DNA of 64,000 nucleotides from contig NZ_QOCZ01000006.1 of the NCBI RefSeq assembly GCF_018207095.1, positions 1 through 64,000 on the forward strand. Reading direction: 5' to 3'. Positions 26,431 to 34,058 of this stretch are shown here, piece after piece; the first letter of the stretch is position 1; each line of letters opens with the position of its first letter. The stretch comes from Nocardiopsis sp. MG754419. Lineage in GTDB: Bacteria; Actinomycetota; Actinomycetes; Streptosporangiales; Streptosporangiaceae. The notes beneath the pieces were generated by a model. The model was not told the origin of the DNA. It did not search any database and worked only from the letters and a program-made list of their open reading frames with translations. Position numbers and translations under genes: made by a program.

Positions 26431-27033
26431 TCAGTCGTCGGAGTCGACGTCCGTCGGCCCGAAGGGGCCGATACGTACGAGGTCCTCGGGCTCGTGTGGC
26501 TCGTCGCCGTCGGCCGGGAAGTGCTCCTCGGTGAAGAGCGGGCTCCACAGCGCCTCGGCGTCCCGGTCCCGTGCGAAGGACCCGAAGAGGGCGCGGGAGG
26601 CGGTGTTGTCCGGCGTGACGGTCGCTTCGAGGTACCGCACACCCTGATCGGCGAACGTGTCGCCGATGAAGTCGAGCATCCGGCGGGCCAGTCGCTGACC
26701 GCGGTACGCGGAGTCGACGGCGACCTGCCAGAGGAAGTAGGTGTCCGGGCTGTCGGGTCGGACGTAACCGGTGACGTAGGCCGCCACTCGTCCGTCGGTG
26801 TCCCTGGCCACGACGCTCGTCGCGGCGAAGTCCCGGCACCACAGTGTGTAGGCGTACGGAGAGTTGACGTCCATCCCCGTCTCGCCGGCCAACCGCCACA
26901 TGTGCGGCCCGTCCTCCGGTGAAGGATGGGTGAGGCGCACGCCCTCGTGGCCCGCGCCCTCGGCGGTCCGGGAGTCCTGGGCCCCGACGTCGTTTCGGTC
27001 GCGTGCTGAGAGGTTCGTTCGTAGTTGTGGCAC
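26431..27033 (-). CDS. ectA: L-2,4-diaminobutyrate acetyltransferase EctA
   Basis: GNAT acetyltransferase that makes N-gamma-acetyldiaminobutyrate using acetyl-CoA. Hallmarks are DVNSPYAYTLWCRDFAATSVVA, YFLWQVAVDSAYRGQRLARRML (the acetyl-CoA pyrophosphate loop) and EATVTPDNTASRALFGSFA. The start is uncertain. The GTG at 27033 gives 200 aa but has a poor ribosome-binding site and sits inside a repeat that looks like an operator. The GTG at 26940 would give 169 aa, nearer the usual length, but still with weak initiation signals. First gene of ectABC. Confidence 0.92.
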   Translation of the reverse strand: MPQLRTNLSARDRNDVGAQDSRTAEGAGHEGVRLTHPSPEDGPHMWRLAGETGMDVNSPYAYTLWCRDFAATSVVARDTDGRVAAYVTGYVRPDSPDTYFLWQVAVDSAYRGQRLARRMLDFIGDTFADQGVRYLEATVTPDNTASRALFGSFARDRDAEALWSPLFTEEHFPADGDEPHEPEDLVRIGPFGPTDVDSDD

Positions 27034-27059
27034 GTCGAACGAACTTAGCGAACGAAGTT
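27012..27059. promoter_or_regulatory. repeat cluster at the ectA start, possible operator
   Basis: CGAACGAACTT (27036-27046) and CGAACGAAGTT (27049-27059) are direct repeats with a 13-bp period. An inverted copy, GGTTCGTTCG, lies at 27012-27021. The cluster straddles the annotated ectA start and is the sort of array a repressor dimer binds. No regulator gene of the EctR type is present in the window. Confidence 0.45.
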
Positions 27060-27090
27060 CAAAGGCGATTCACGCCGAATCCGCGGACAT

Positions 27091-27115
27091 GTTTGGAAGA
27101 AAGAGGGGCGGGTAT
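27091..27115 (+). promoter_or_regulatory. SigB-type promoter match
   Basis: GTTT (27091-27094), 15-base spacer, GGGTAT (27110-27115). This fits the Streptomyces SigB stress promoter pattern GNNT-N14-16-GGGTAC/T exactly. It reads rightward, away from ectA and toward whiB, about 600 bases upstream of that gene. Confidence 0.45.
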
Positions 27116-27577
27116 GGCTCGTCTATTTAGCAGCTGACGACCGCCTTGACCTGCACCTTCGGGTGACGCGCGGTGGTGGCCGAACGGCCTGGTCACGCCC
27201 ATCTCATCAGGGGGTTCGGCGGTGGCGGAGGGGTCTGCTCGCCCGGGGCGGGCACCCGTCTCCCGATGGACCATCGACAAGCGCCGGGGTCAAACATAGA
27301 GCCTCCGGCGGCGATATTAAGCGTGTGTTAAGTCACATCAATTCGGTGGAAAGCTCGCGACATAACACCCCGGAAGGGTCGCATCGCACGTCACACGGTA
27401 CGCGTTCGTTTCTTGAGAACCAGCCTTACGCAGCAAAAATCGCCACCCCCGCAGGGCGCGCGGACGATCACCAGCCCGCGCCCCGCGCACGCCTCGCACG
27501 CGGCGCGACCCGGGCCGGGCGACCCTCGTCCTCGCCGAACGTCCTTGATGATTTGCGGATTTTGGAGCAGACTCTGC

Positions 27578-27605
27578 GTAGTACGACCTCATGTAGTACT
27601 ACAAT
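27578..27605 (+). promoter_or_regulatory. TACAAT -10 element with GTAGTAC repeats
   Basis: A good -10 hexamer TACAAT (27600-27605) has no matching -35. Instead two GTAGTAC copies (27578-27584 and 27593-27599) precede it, the second within the palindrome GTAGTACTAC. This arrangement suggests an activator- or repressor-controlled promoter for the WhiB-like gene. Confidence 0.4.
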
Positions 27606-27732
27606 TAGTCGCATCGCGGTGCCGCAGTCACGGAAGGTCCTACCCCCGGCTACGGCCACGCGACCACGAATTTCGCCGTCCCCACCGCGGCAACTCCGGT
27701 GGGGGATCATCGACCAGGGATCGGAGGCGCTC

Positions 27733-27996
27733 GTGAACCGCCTGTATCACGACAGTGAGGACTGGGTCCAGCAGGGGAACTGCCGCTCGTACGACCCTGA
27801 GATCTTCTTCCCGGTGAGCAGCACCGGGATCGGTCGCGTCGACACGGAACAAGCCCTCGCCGTCTGCCGCAGCTGTACTGTTCGCCCGGAATGTCTGCGG
27901 TGGGCTCTTCGCGCCGGTGAGGCGCACGGAGTCTGGGGTGGGACCACCCCCGAGGAGCGTCGCTACATGCGCCGCGAACTCGTACCGGCCGGCTAG
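27733..27996 (+). CDS. WhiB-family iron-sulfur transcriptional regulator
   Basis: 87 aa. The four cluster-ligating cysteines are Cys17, Cys45, Cys48 and Cys54 (C-x27-C-x2-C-x5-C), followed by the Wbl signature HGVWGGTTPEERR and a basic C-terminal tail (RYMRREL). Wbl proteins carry a redox/NO-sensitive [4Fe-4S] cluster and bind the principal sigma factor. The GTG at 27733 follows CGGAGG at good spacing. I cannot assign it to a numbered WhiB class. It is flanked by ectABC and a copper-related pair, and is terminated by a strong hairpin. Confidence 0.9.
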   Translation: MNRLYHDSEDWVQQGNCRSYDPEIFFPVSSTGIGRVDTEQALAVCRSCTVRPECLRWALRAGEAHGVWGGTTPEERRYMRRELVPAG

Positions 27997-28008
27997 GAAA
28001 GCGGGTGG

Positions 28009-28040
28009 AGCCGCCGGGTGCCCTCGCGCACCCGGCGGCT
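28009..28040 (+). terminator. whiB terminator
   Basis: A 13-bp perfect stem (28009-28021 with 28028-28040) and six-base loop, starting 13 bases after the whiB stop codon. Confidence 0.8.
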
Positions 28041-28126
28041 TCCCTGTGTCCGGCCCCGTTCCCCGTGTCCTCCCGCTCCCCGACGGGTCTTGCGGCCCTC
28101 GGGGGCACCGCTTAGGTTCGGTAATC

Positions 28127-28711
28127 GTGCGACCCGCTCACGGCACCCTGCGACTCACGCGCACGGCACTCCTCGCCGGCGCGTGCTCCGGGCTTGCCTG
28201 GGGCGGTCACCACCTGTGGTCCGACACCGCCGCCGGGGTCGGGGGGCTCCTCCTGGCCACGGCGTTCCTGTTCGGTCTGCTGTGGCGCTTCACCAGGATC
28301 ATGCGGGGCTTCGGCGACATCTTCGCCGTCATGGCCCTCGCACAGGTCGCCCTGCACCTGATCCTCCAGCTGACGGCGGGCCCGGGGCTCCACCCGCCCG
28401 GCTCCGACCATGGTGGCCACGGGCTGCTCACCCACACTCTCGGCCTCGCGCCGGGCATGCTGTTCGCACACCTGTGGGCGGCCCTGCTGGCCTCCGCGCT
28501 GCTCGCCCACGGCGAGTCCGCGTTGTGGTTCCTGACCACCGCCGTCTCCCGGGCCCTGCCACGGCCCCTGAGTGTTCCCGAGACGCCGATCGGCGCGGCA
28601 CTCCGGGCACACGTCGCACCCCTGCCCACGGCACCTTCTCCGCCCGCGCCCACCGCGCACGGGCCTCGCGGGCCTCCCGGTTCGTCCGCGCCCCTCCTCC
28701 TGCCGTCGTAG
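28127..28711 (+). CDS. four-helix membrane protein upstream of copC
   Basis: About 194 aa with four predicted membrane helices (residues about 10-30, 35-55, 60-85, 110-145). There is a His/Gly-rich loop, PGSDHGGHGLLTH, and a Pro/Ala-rich cytosolic tail. I do not recognise the family. Small membrane proteins next to CopC in actinomycetes are often linked to copper handling, and the clustered histidines fit that, but it is inference. The GTG start at 28127 has a poor ribosome-binding site. Confidence 0.6.
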   Translation: MRPAHGTLRLTRTALLAGACSGLAWGGHHLWSDTAAGVGGLLLATAFLFGLLWRFTRIMRGFGDIFAVMALAQVALHLILQLTAGPGLHPPGSDHGGHGLLTHTLGLAPGMLFAHLWAALLASALLAHGESALWFLTTAVSRALPRPLSVPETPIGAALRAHVAPLPTAPSPPAPTAHGPRGPPGSSAPLLLPS

Positions 28712-28819
28712 TACCCCGGTACACGGCGTCTCGGGGCAGGCCGAAAGAGCCCGGACGCGCACGGACGCCGTGCCGCCCGGGGCACGCACCGCACCCGAAC
28801 GGCCCGAGAGAGAAGACCC

Positions 28820-29428
28820 ATGAAGAGAACCCACATCGCCGCCCTGATCGCCCCCCTCGCGGCGTCGGCCCTGCTGCTGGCCCCCTCCCCCGCCCTCGCC
28901 CACGACGTGCTCATCGCCTCCGACCCGGAGGACGGCGCCACCCTGGAGGCCGTCCCCGAGGAGGTCGTGCTGACCTTCAACAACGCGCCGATGGAGGGGG
29001 GCGACGGCAGCGCGATCGTCGTGACCGGCCCCGACGGCGAGACCCAGTACGAGGACGGCGCGCTCACCTTCGACGGCGCCGACGTGTCCGTGGGCCTGTC
29101 CACGCTGGACGAGGCCGGCGAGTACAGCATCGGGTACCGCGTCGTCTCCTCCGACGGCCACCCCATCCAGGACACGCTCGCCTTCTCGGTGAGCGAGGAG
29201 GCCGTGGCCGCGGCCGCCCCGGAGCAACCGGCCGAGGAGGAGGGCGCCCAGGAAGAGGAGCCCGCCGAGGAGGTCGAGGAGTCCCCGGCCGCCGCCGAGG
29301 AGCCCGCGGCCGAGGGAACGTCGTCCACCACCCTGCTGCTGGTCGGTGGCATCGCCGCCCTCGCCGTGATCGGCCTGATCGTGGTCCTCGTGGTGCGCAT
29401 GCGCAACAGCACGGGTTCTCCGCGGTAG
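28820..29428 (+). CDS. copC: copper resistance protein CopC
   Basis: 202 aa: signal peptide (residues 1-27, ending SPALA), a CopC beta-sandwich domain (28-125), a long Glu/Ala/Pro-rich linker and a C-terminal membrane anchor (about 172-193). Cleavage after ALA would leave His28 as the amino-terminal copper ligand. A second conserved element, SSDGHPIQDTLAFSV, supplies the Asp/His pair typical of Cu(II) CopC. There is no fused CopD domain. The ATG at 28820 follows GAGAGAAG. Confidence 0.85.
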   Translation: MKRTHIAALIAPLAASALLLAPSPALAHDVLIASDPEDGATLEAVPEEVVLTFNNAPMEGGDGSAIVVTGPDGETQYEDGALTFDGADVSVGLSTLDEAGEYSIGYRVVSSDGHPIQDTLAFSVSEEAVAAAAPEQPAEEEGAQEEEPAEEVEESPAAAEEPAAEGTSSTTLLLVGGIAALAVIGLIVVLVVRMRNSTGSPR

Positions 29429-29444
29429 GCGGCGACCTGACACG

Positions 29445-29486
29445 CGAGAGCGGGCCCGCACGTCACCACGTGCGGGCCCGCTCTCG
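29445..29486. terminator. strong hairpin terminator after copC
   Basis: A perfect 19-bp stem (29445-29463 with 29468-29486) with a CACC loop, 16 bases past the copC stop codon. It also lies downstream of the leftward PP2C gene. Confidence 0.85.
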
Positions 29487-29654
29487 TGTCGTGTCGTCCT
29501 CGTGCGCCGGCGGACCGTGCGTCCCGAAAGCCGCGGAGGGCTCAGGAGGAACGTCCCTCACACCCCGAGCCCGGAGGGTTCCGCCTCGCTACCGGGCACC
29601 CGAACACGGGACGAGGCGAAGCGGAGGCCCGTGATCGGACACAGACGCCCCCGC

Positions 29655-30416
29655 TCAGCGCCGACGGGCCAGCAGGATGCTGATGTTGTCCTTGCCGCCC
29701 GCGCCCATGGCGGCCTGCCACAGGGCGTGCACGGCGGCCTCGTCGCTGCCGGCCTCCGCGATGATGCGCTCCATCTCCTCCAGCAGCACCAGGTCGGAGA
29801 GACCGTCGCTGCACATGAGCCAGGCGCTGGGGTCGGCGGCCTCGTCCCGGCCCACGTGCGGGACCATCGTGCCGCCGGAGCTGCCGCCCAGCGACTGGGT
29901 GATGAAGTTCGTGGTGACGGGACGGCCGTCCTCGGAGGGGGGCAGGGCCGGAGAGTCGTCCTCGGAGAGCTGGCGCAGGCGGCGCCCCTCCAGACGGTAG
30001 GTACGCGAGTCACCGACGTTGAACCAGAAGTTGCCGTCGTTGTTGAGCAGGACGCCGGCGACCGTGGTGCCCATCCCGGAGAACTCGGGATGTTGGGAGG
30101 CGTGGTCCTTGATCTCCTCGTCGATGTGGGTGAGGAGTTGGGCGACCTCCTCGTTGGTGTTGAGACGCGGACCCATCTCGGCCATGCGGTGCACGGCGTG
30201 CTCCGAGGCGATCTCACCGGCGGCCTGACCGCCGATGCCGTCGGCGACCGCGAGGATCACCGGTTCGCTCACCGGCAGCACGCAGCGGACCGGGGAGGTC
30301 ATGTTCGCACTGGCGACGGTGAGTGCACCCATGACCACGGAGTCCTCATTGGCGGGGCGGATAGCGCCCCGGTGCGTGAGGGCCGTGACAATGACTTCCC
30401 CACCAGCGACACCCAT
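29655..30416 (-). CDS. PP2C-family serine/threonine phosphatase
   Basis: 253-aa metal-dependent protein phosphatase of the bacterial PstP/PrpC type. The acidic metal ligands are in RPANEDSVV, AVADGIGGQ, MCSDGLSDL and GGKDNISILL. There is no membrane segment, so it is a cytosolic single-domain enzyme rather than the membrane-anchored cell-wall phosphatase. The ATG at 30416 follows GGGAGG. An upstream methionine in frame lacks a ribosome-binding site. It sits at the left border of the signalling block. Its substrate is unknown. Confidence 0.9.
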   Translation of the reverse strand: MGVAGGEVIVTALTHRGAIRPANEDSVVMGALTVASANMTSPVRCVLPVSEPVILAVADGIGGQAAGEIASEHAVHRMAEMGPRLNTNEEVAQLLTHIDEEIKDHASQHPEFSGMGTTVAGVLLNNDGNFWFNVGDSRTYRLEGRRLRQLSEDDSPALPPSEDGRPVTTNFITQSLGGSSGGTMVPHVGRDEAADPSAWLMCSDGLSDLVLLEEMERIIAEAGSDEAAVHALWQAAMGAGGKDNISILLARRR

Positions 30417-31251
30417 ACGCCCTTCCTCCCGTTTCGTCGGCCTTGGCCGGCTGTCCGGCACCCGCCGGACCTTGGTCGAGTCCCGTTCAACGTCTGGATT
30501 CTGTCACCGTACCGAGGCGGAGTCGGTCAAAATCCGTGTACATCATGGCGGAAAACGCTCGGATGCGCAGTTCCCGACCGCCTTTGTACCGCCAAAAGTG
30601 TGGCGATGGGGGGCTGAGGGACCCCCGAGTTCCACCGACCCGGTTCCGGTCCGACACTAGCGGTGCTCGGGGCCTGCCGACAGTGCCACCGAGGAGGTTC
30701 GGCGAACCGGCAGTCCAGCGCCCTGTTCACGGGGGTGGAACGGGACCGCGGACCACCCGGGAACCGGGTTTCGGACGGAAGACGGGACCGAGAGCACATT
30801 GTCGCTTCGTCCCGGGTCTGGCACAATGGTCCCCGTTGGGTGTCTAAGACGCAGACACACACGACCTCCGCCCCGCGCGCGAGCCTGGTCCACAGGTGCG
30901 CCCGGTGGCGTTCAGCCTCTCTCGATGGTCGTTTGGTGTGATCTGTCATGCGTCTCTCCCCTTTCCCTGTTCCTCGTGAACCACGGCACCGTCCGCACCT
31001 CGTGCGCGCGGCGCTTCGTGCTGCCCGGCCACCCTCGCCCCGGGGTCGGGGACACGCTCCCCCCTGAGTCCCCCCACGCCCGACCGTGCCCAACGGCGTC
31101 CAGTGGTTTTCTCCCCTCGGATGAAAGCACCGGTGGCCGCAGGGCACGGCGGCCCGACCTCGTTCCCCCCGGATGATTCCGATCCCCGCTCCGGAGTCCC
31201 CCGGGACCAACCACGACGGACACGACGACGGTGTCCAAGGAGTCCAGCCCA
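30417..31251. other. 835-bp divergent intergenic region
   Basis: No coding sequence is supported between the PP2C and glycosyltransferase genes. It holds a good rightward promoter candidate (30799-30827) followed by a palindrome (30841-30857), so the glycosyltransferase mRNA would have a leader of about 400 bases. A small RNA or leader peptide is possible, but I cannot point to one. Confidence 0.45.
30799..30857 (+). promoter_or_regulatory. promoter plus palindromic operator
   Basis: TTGTCG (30799-30804), 17-base spacer and CACAAT (30822-30827) form a housekeeping-type promoter. Just downstream TGTCT-N7-AGACA (30841-30857) is a dyad placed at the expected transcription start, as a repressor site would be. 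Confidence 0.4.
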
Positions 31252-32526
31252 GTGAAGATCGCCATGGTCGCCGAACACGCCAACCCCCTCCCCGCTCACC
31301 GGGGCGAGCCGGCCTGCCCCTCCAGCCTGCACGTGTGCGCCGTGTCCCGCCAGCTCGCCAAGCGCGGTCACAAGGTGACCGTCTACGTCCGCCGGAGCGA
31401 CCCCGAGCAGCCCGAGGGCCGCACGCGGATGTCCCGCGGCGTCTCCGTCGCCTACATCGACGCCGGTCCCGCGCACGTTCTCAAGGAGAGCGACCACGCC
31501 GAGCACACCGGAGCCTTCGGCACCGCCCTGGCCTCGGTTCTGGACGAGGACACCCCCGACGTGCTGCACGCCATCGGTTGGACCAGCGGCCTGGCCGCCC
31601 TGCACGCCCAGGCGCACAGCGTGAAGGACCAGACCGGGGTCCCCATCGTCCAGACCTTCCACTCCCTCAACGCCAGCGAGCAGCGCTCCGGCCTCGTCCA
31701 CCGGCCCGACCGTGCCCGCATGGAGTCGATCCTGGCCGCCCGCGCCGACCGTGTCCTGGTCAACTCCACCGACCAGCAGGGCGAGCTGGCCCGTCTGGGC
31801 GTGCCCCGGCACCACGTGAGCGTCGTCCCGTTCGGGGTGGACTCCGACCACTTCAGTGTCGAGGGCAGCGCCTCCTCCGAGCCCTGGACCTCCCGCCGCG
31901 AGGAGCGGTCCCGCCTGATCTCCGTGACCTCGCTGAACGAGAGCGGCGGCGCCGAGCGTCTGGTCGAGGCGATGACCCGCCTGCCCGAGGCCGAGCTGCT
32001 GCTCGTGTCCACGGCCGAGGACCGCACGGTCGCCCTCGACGAGAACGCCCAGCGCATCGAGATCCTGGCCAAGGAGGCCGGGGTGGACGACCGCGTGCAC
32101 CTGGCCGGCCCGGTGGAGCGCAAGGAACTGCCCCGACTGCTCCGGTCGGCCGACGTGTACGTCTCCGCCGCCTCCTACGACCCCTACGGCGGCGCCGTCC
32201 TGGAGGCCATGTCCTGTGGCCTTCCGGTCGTGGCGACCGCCACGGGCGCCGTGCCCGGCGCGGTGCTGCACCGCACCAGTGGTGTCCTCATGCGCTTCGG
32301 CCGCCCCGACGAGGTGGTCCGGTCGGTCCGCGCCGTCATCAACACGCCCACCATGAGCACCGCCTACGGCATCGCCGCCGTCGACCGCGCCCGCTCCCGC
32401 TTCACCTGGCAGCGCATCGCGGTGGAGACCGAGTTGGCCTACGAGCGCTCCCGGCCCGCGCAGACCGAGCAGGACCGCCCCGACGAGAACGAGGCGGAAC
32501 TACTGCTGTCCGGCTCCGCCCACTAA
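31252..32526 (+). CDS. GT4-family glycosyltransferase (MshA-like fold)
   Basis: 424-aa retaining glycosyltransferase of family GT4 with two Rossmann domains. The N-terminal half begins MKIAMVAEHANPLP and continues with a short acceptor-binding region. The nucleotide-sugar half has LISVTSLNESGGAERLVEAM and the EX7E-type element EAMSCGLPVVATATG. The GTG at 31252 follows AAGGAG at nine bases. A GTG 21 bases upstream has no ribosome-binding site. Donor and acceptor are not predictable: it resembles D-inositol-3-phosphate glycosyltransferases but is too divergent in the N-terminal half to call mycothiol synthesis. The next gene starts 17 bases after it ends. Confidence 0.75.
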   Translation: MKIAMVAEHANPLPAHRGEPACPSSLHVCAVSRQLAKRGHKVTVYVRRSDPEQPEGRTRMSRGVSVAYIDAGPAHVLKESDHAEHTGAFGTALASVLDEDTPDVLHAIGWTSGLAALHAQAHSVKDQTGVPIVQTFHSLNASEQRSGLVHRPDRARMESILAARADRVLVNSTDQQGELARLGVPRHHVSVVPFGVDSDHFSVEGSASSEPWTSRREERSRLISVTSLNESGGAERLVEAMTRLPEAELLLVSTAEDRTVALDENAQRIEILAKEAGVDDRVHLAGPVERKELPRLLRSADVYVSAASYDPYGGAVLEAMSCGLPVVATATGAVPGAVLHRTSGVLMRFGRPDEVVRSVRAVINTPTMSTAYGIAAVDRARSRFTWQRIAVETELAYERSRPAQTEQDRPDENEAELLLSGSAH

Positions 32527-32543
32527 ACGGTCACCCACCACCG

Positions 32544-33512
32544 ATGACCTTCGAACACCAGGGGCTGCTCTTCCGTCGGAGGAGACGGCTCCACGAGGTG
32601 GCACGGGAACGACTCCGCGGCGCCGTGCGCGGGGGCGATCACACCGTGCTCGCCGTGGCCGACCCGGCCGCGCTCCTGGACGGGCTCACGCCCGAGGACC
32701 GCGGTCGGGTACTGGTCATGGACCGGGACGCCCTCTACGACGCCCCTGGTCGCGCTCTGGCGACGCTGCACCGCATGACCTCGGTGCACGACTCCGTCAC
32801 CGTCGTCGCCCAGCCCCCGATGCCCTTCGCGACGGCACTGGAGAGTCGTGAGTGGCACCGGTGGGAGTCGGTGTTGTGCACGGCGCTGGCGCCGACGCGC
32901 ATGCGTCTGCTGTGCGTCCACGACGAACGAGGGCTGCCTCCGGGAACCCGGTCGACCGTCCTGGCCACCCATCCGGTTCTGGTGGAGGAGTCGGGGGGTC
33001 GACCCAACCCCGCCTACCTGGGCGCCACGGTCCTCGGCCGACGGCGCCGGGCCCCCGAACCCCTGCGCCTGCACGGACCGGAGCACCTCCTGGAGATCGG
33101 GCAGTCCCTGCCCCGGTTGCGCGCGGACCTCACCGCGCTCGCCCGCGACCTCGATCTCCCGGAGGATCGTGCGGAGGGTCTGGTGGTGGCGGCCAACGAA
33201 CTCGCCGCCAACGTGCTGGAGCACGGCGCGGGCAAGGGGACCGTGCGGATCCGGCGCGGTCACGACCGGTGGGTGTGCGACGTCTTCGACGAGCGCGGCG
33301 GACTCACCGACCCCCTGGCGGGGTACCGCCCCGCCGACGGTCTGCGCACCCGTGGGTACGGGCTGTGGATCACCCGACAGATCTGCGACCACATGGAGAT
33401 CTGCGCGGACGAGGAGGGGTCCCTGGTCCGGCTCCACTTCGTGGACCGCGCCCCCGACCGGGCGACGGAGGAGGACGGCGAGGGGCGGCGGAGCGCCTCG
33501 GTCGGCCCCTGA
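32544..33512 (+). CDS. MEDS-domain plus HATPase anti-sigma-type regulator
   Basis: 322 aa. The N-terminal part (residues about 1-160, beginning HQGLLFRRRRRLHEVARERLRGAV) resembles the MEDS sensory domain of actinomycete regulators. The C-terminal part (about 185-310) is an RsbW-type HATPase_c_2 domain with VVAANELAANVLEHG (N box), CDVFDERGGLTDP and TRGYGLWITRQICD. Such proteins act as anti-sigma factors or serine kinases on STAS partners, and a STAS gene lies convergently 23 bp away. The ATG at 32544 has a weak ribosome-binding site but follows the glycosyltransferase by 17 bases. Confidence 0.75.
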   Translation: MTFEHQGLLFRRRRRLHEVARERLRGAVRGGDHTVLAVADPAALLDGLTPEDRGRVLVMDRDALYDAPGRALATLHRMTSVHDSVTVVAQPPMPFATALESREWHRWESVLCTALAPTRMRLLCVHDERGLPPGTRSTVLATHPVLVEESGGRPNPAYLGATVLGRRRRAPEPLRLHGPEHLLEIGQSLPRLRADLTALARDLDLPEDRAEGLVVAANELAANVLEHGAGKGTVRIRRGHDRWVCDVFDERGGLTDPLAGYRPADGLRTRGYGLWITRQICDHMEICADEEGSLVRLHFVDRAPDRATEEDGEGRRSASVGP

Positions 33513-33535
33513 GGCGGGTCTCCCCCGCGACCGGA

Positions 33536-33880
33536 TCAGGCGCGGAGTTCGGACACCGCGTCGCCGGTGCTGGCGCCGATCGGGATGACCTGGTCGATCC
33601 CCGCGATCACGAACAACCGATTGACCTGTTGCTGGGGCTCGGTCACCGTGAACCGGATACCGCGGTCGCGGGCCTGGCGGAACGCCGCGACCAGGACCCC
33701 GATGCACCGCGAGTCACAGAACTCGACCTTCGCCAGGTCCACGACCACGCCCGTGAACTCCTGCGAGAGGACCCGTTCCAGCGTCATGGCCAGGGCCGGG
33801 GACGTGACCGCGTCCATGTCGCCGACGGGTGTCACGACGGCGACGCCATCCTCGCGGCGGATCGAGATGTCTGACGTCAC
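33536..33880 (-). CDS. STAS-domain anti-sigma factor antagonist
   Basis: 114-aa SpoIIAA-like STAS protein. The phosphorylatable loop reads FCDSRCIGVL, so the usual Asp-Ser-Ser-Gly is Asp-Ser-Arg-Cys: the first serine is kept but its neighbours are changed. It has a typical N-terminal VTPVGDMDAVTSPAL strand-helix. The GTG at 33880 follows AAAGGAG. It is convergent with the MEDS-HATPase gene and upstream (same strand, 178 bp) lies the GAF-ANTAR gene. It is probably a switch partner of one of the RsbW-like domains nearby. Confidence 0.82.
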   Translation of the reverse strand: MTSDISIRREDGVAVVTPVGDMDAVTSPALAMTLERVLSQEFTGVVVDLAKVEFCDSRCIGVLVAAFRQARDRGIRFTVTEPQQQVNRLFVIAGIDQVIPIGASTGDAVSELRA

Positions 33881-34058
33881 GGTCGATCTCCTTTTCGTTC
33901 ACACGCGCACAGAGCGGGTGGCGGCCCACCGCGAGGCGGGCCACCGACCGTCGTCGCGCGCCACGACGGTCTCGGACCCTCATCATGACGCTTCACGGTC
34001 ACGCTCCGGACTCACCGCGGTGTTGTTGCCAGGTCGTTCACCGGCCGGACCACCGCGC

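Larger units (their letters stand above)
27034..27732. other. 699-bp intergenic region between ectA and whiB
   Basis: Divergent control region with markedly lower GC content than its surroundings. It contains the ectA repeat cluster, a SigB-like promoter match at 27091-27115 and a second promoter-like region at 27578-27605. An open frame running rightward from 27163 into whiB has no conserved content and is not called as coding. Confidence 0.5.

Noticed and set aside
27324-27337. CRP-like site TGTG-N6-CACA
   Set aside because: Half-sites are two bases closer than in the CRP consensus (TGTGA-N6-TCACA), and it lies far from both flanking genes.
27163-27732. N-terminal extension or separate gene in frame with whiB
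   Set aside because: No ribosome-binding site, no similarity, lower coding bias. WhiB-like proteins of about 87 aa are normal and the GTG at 27733 has a good GGAGG.
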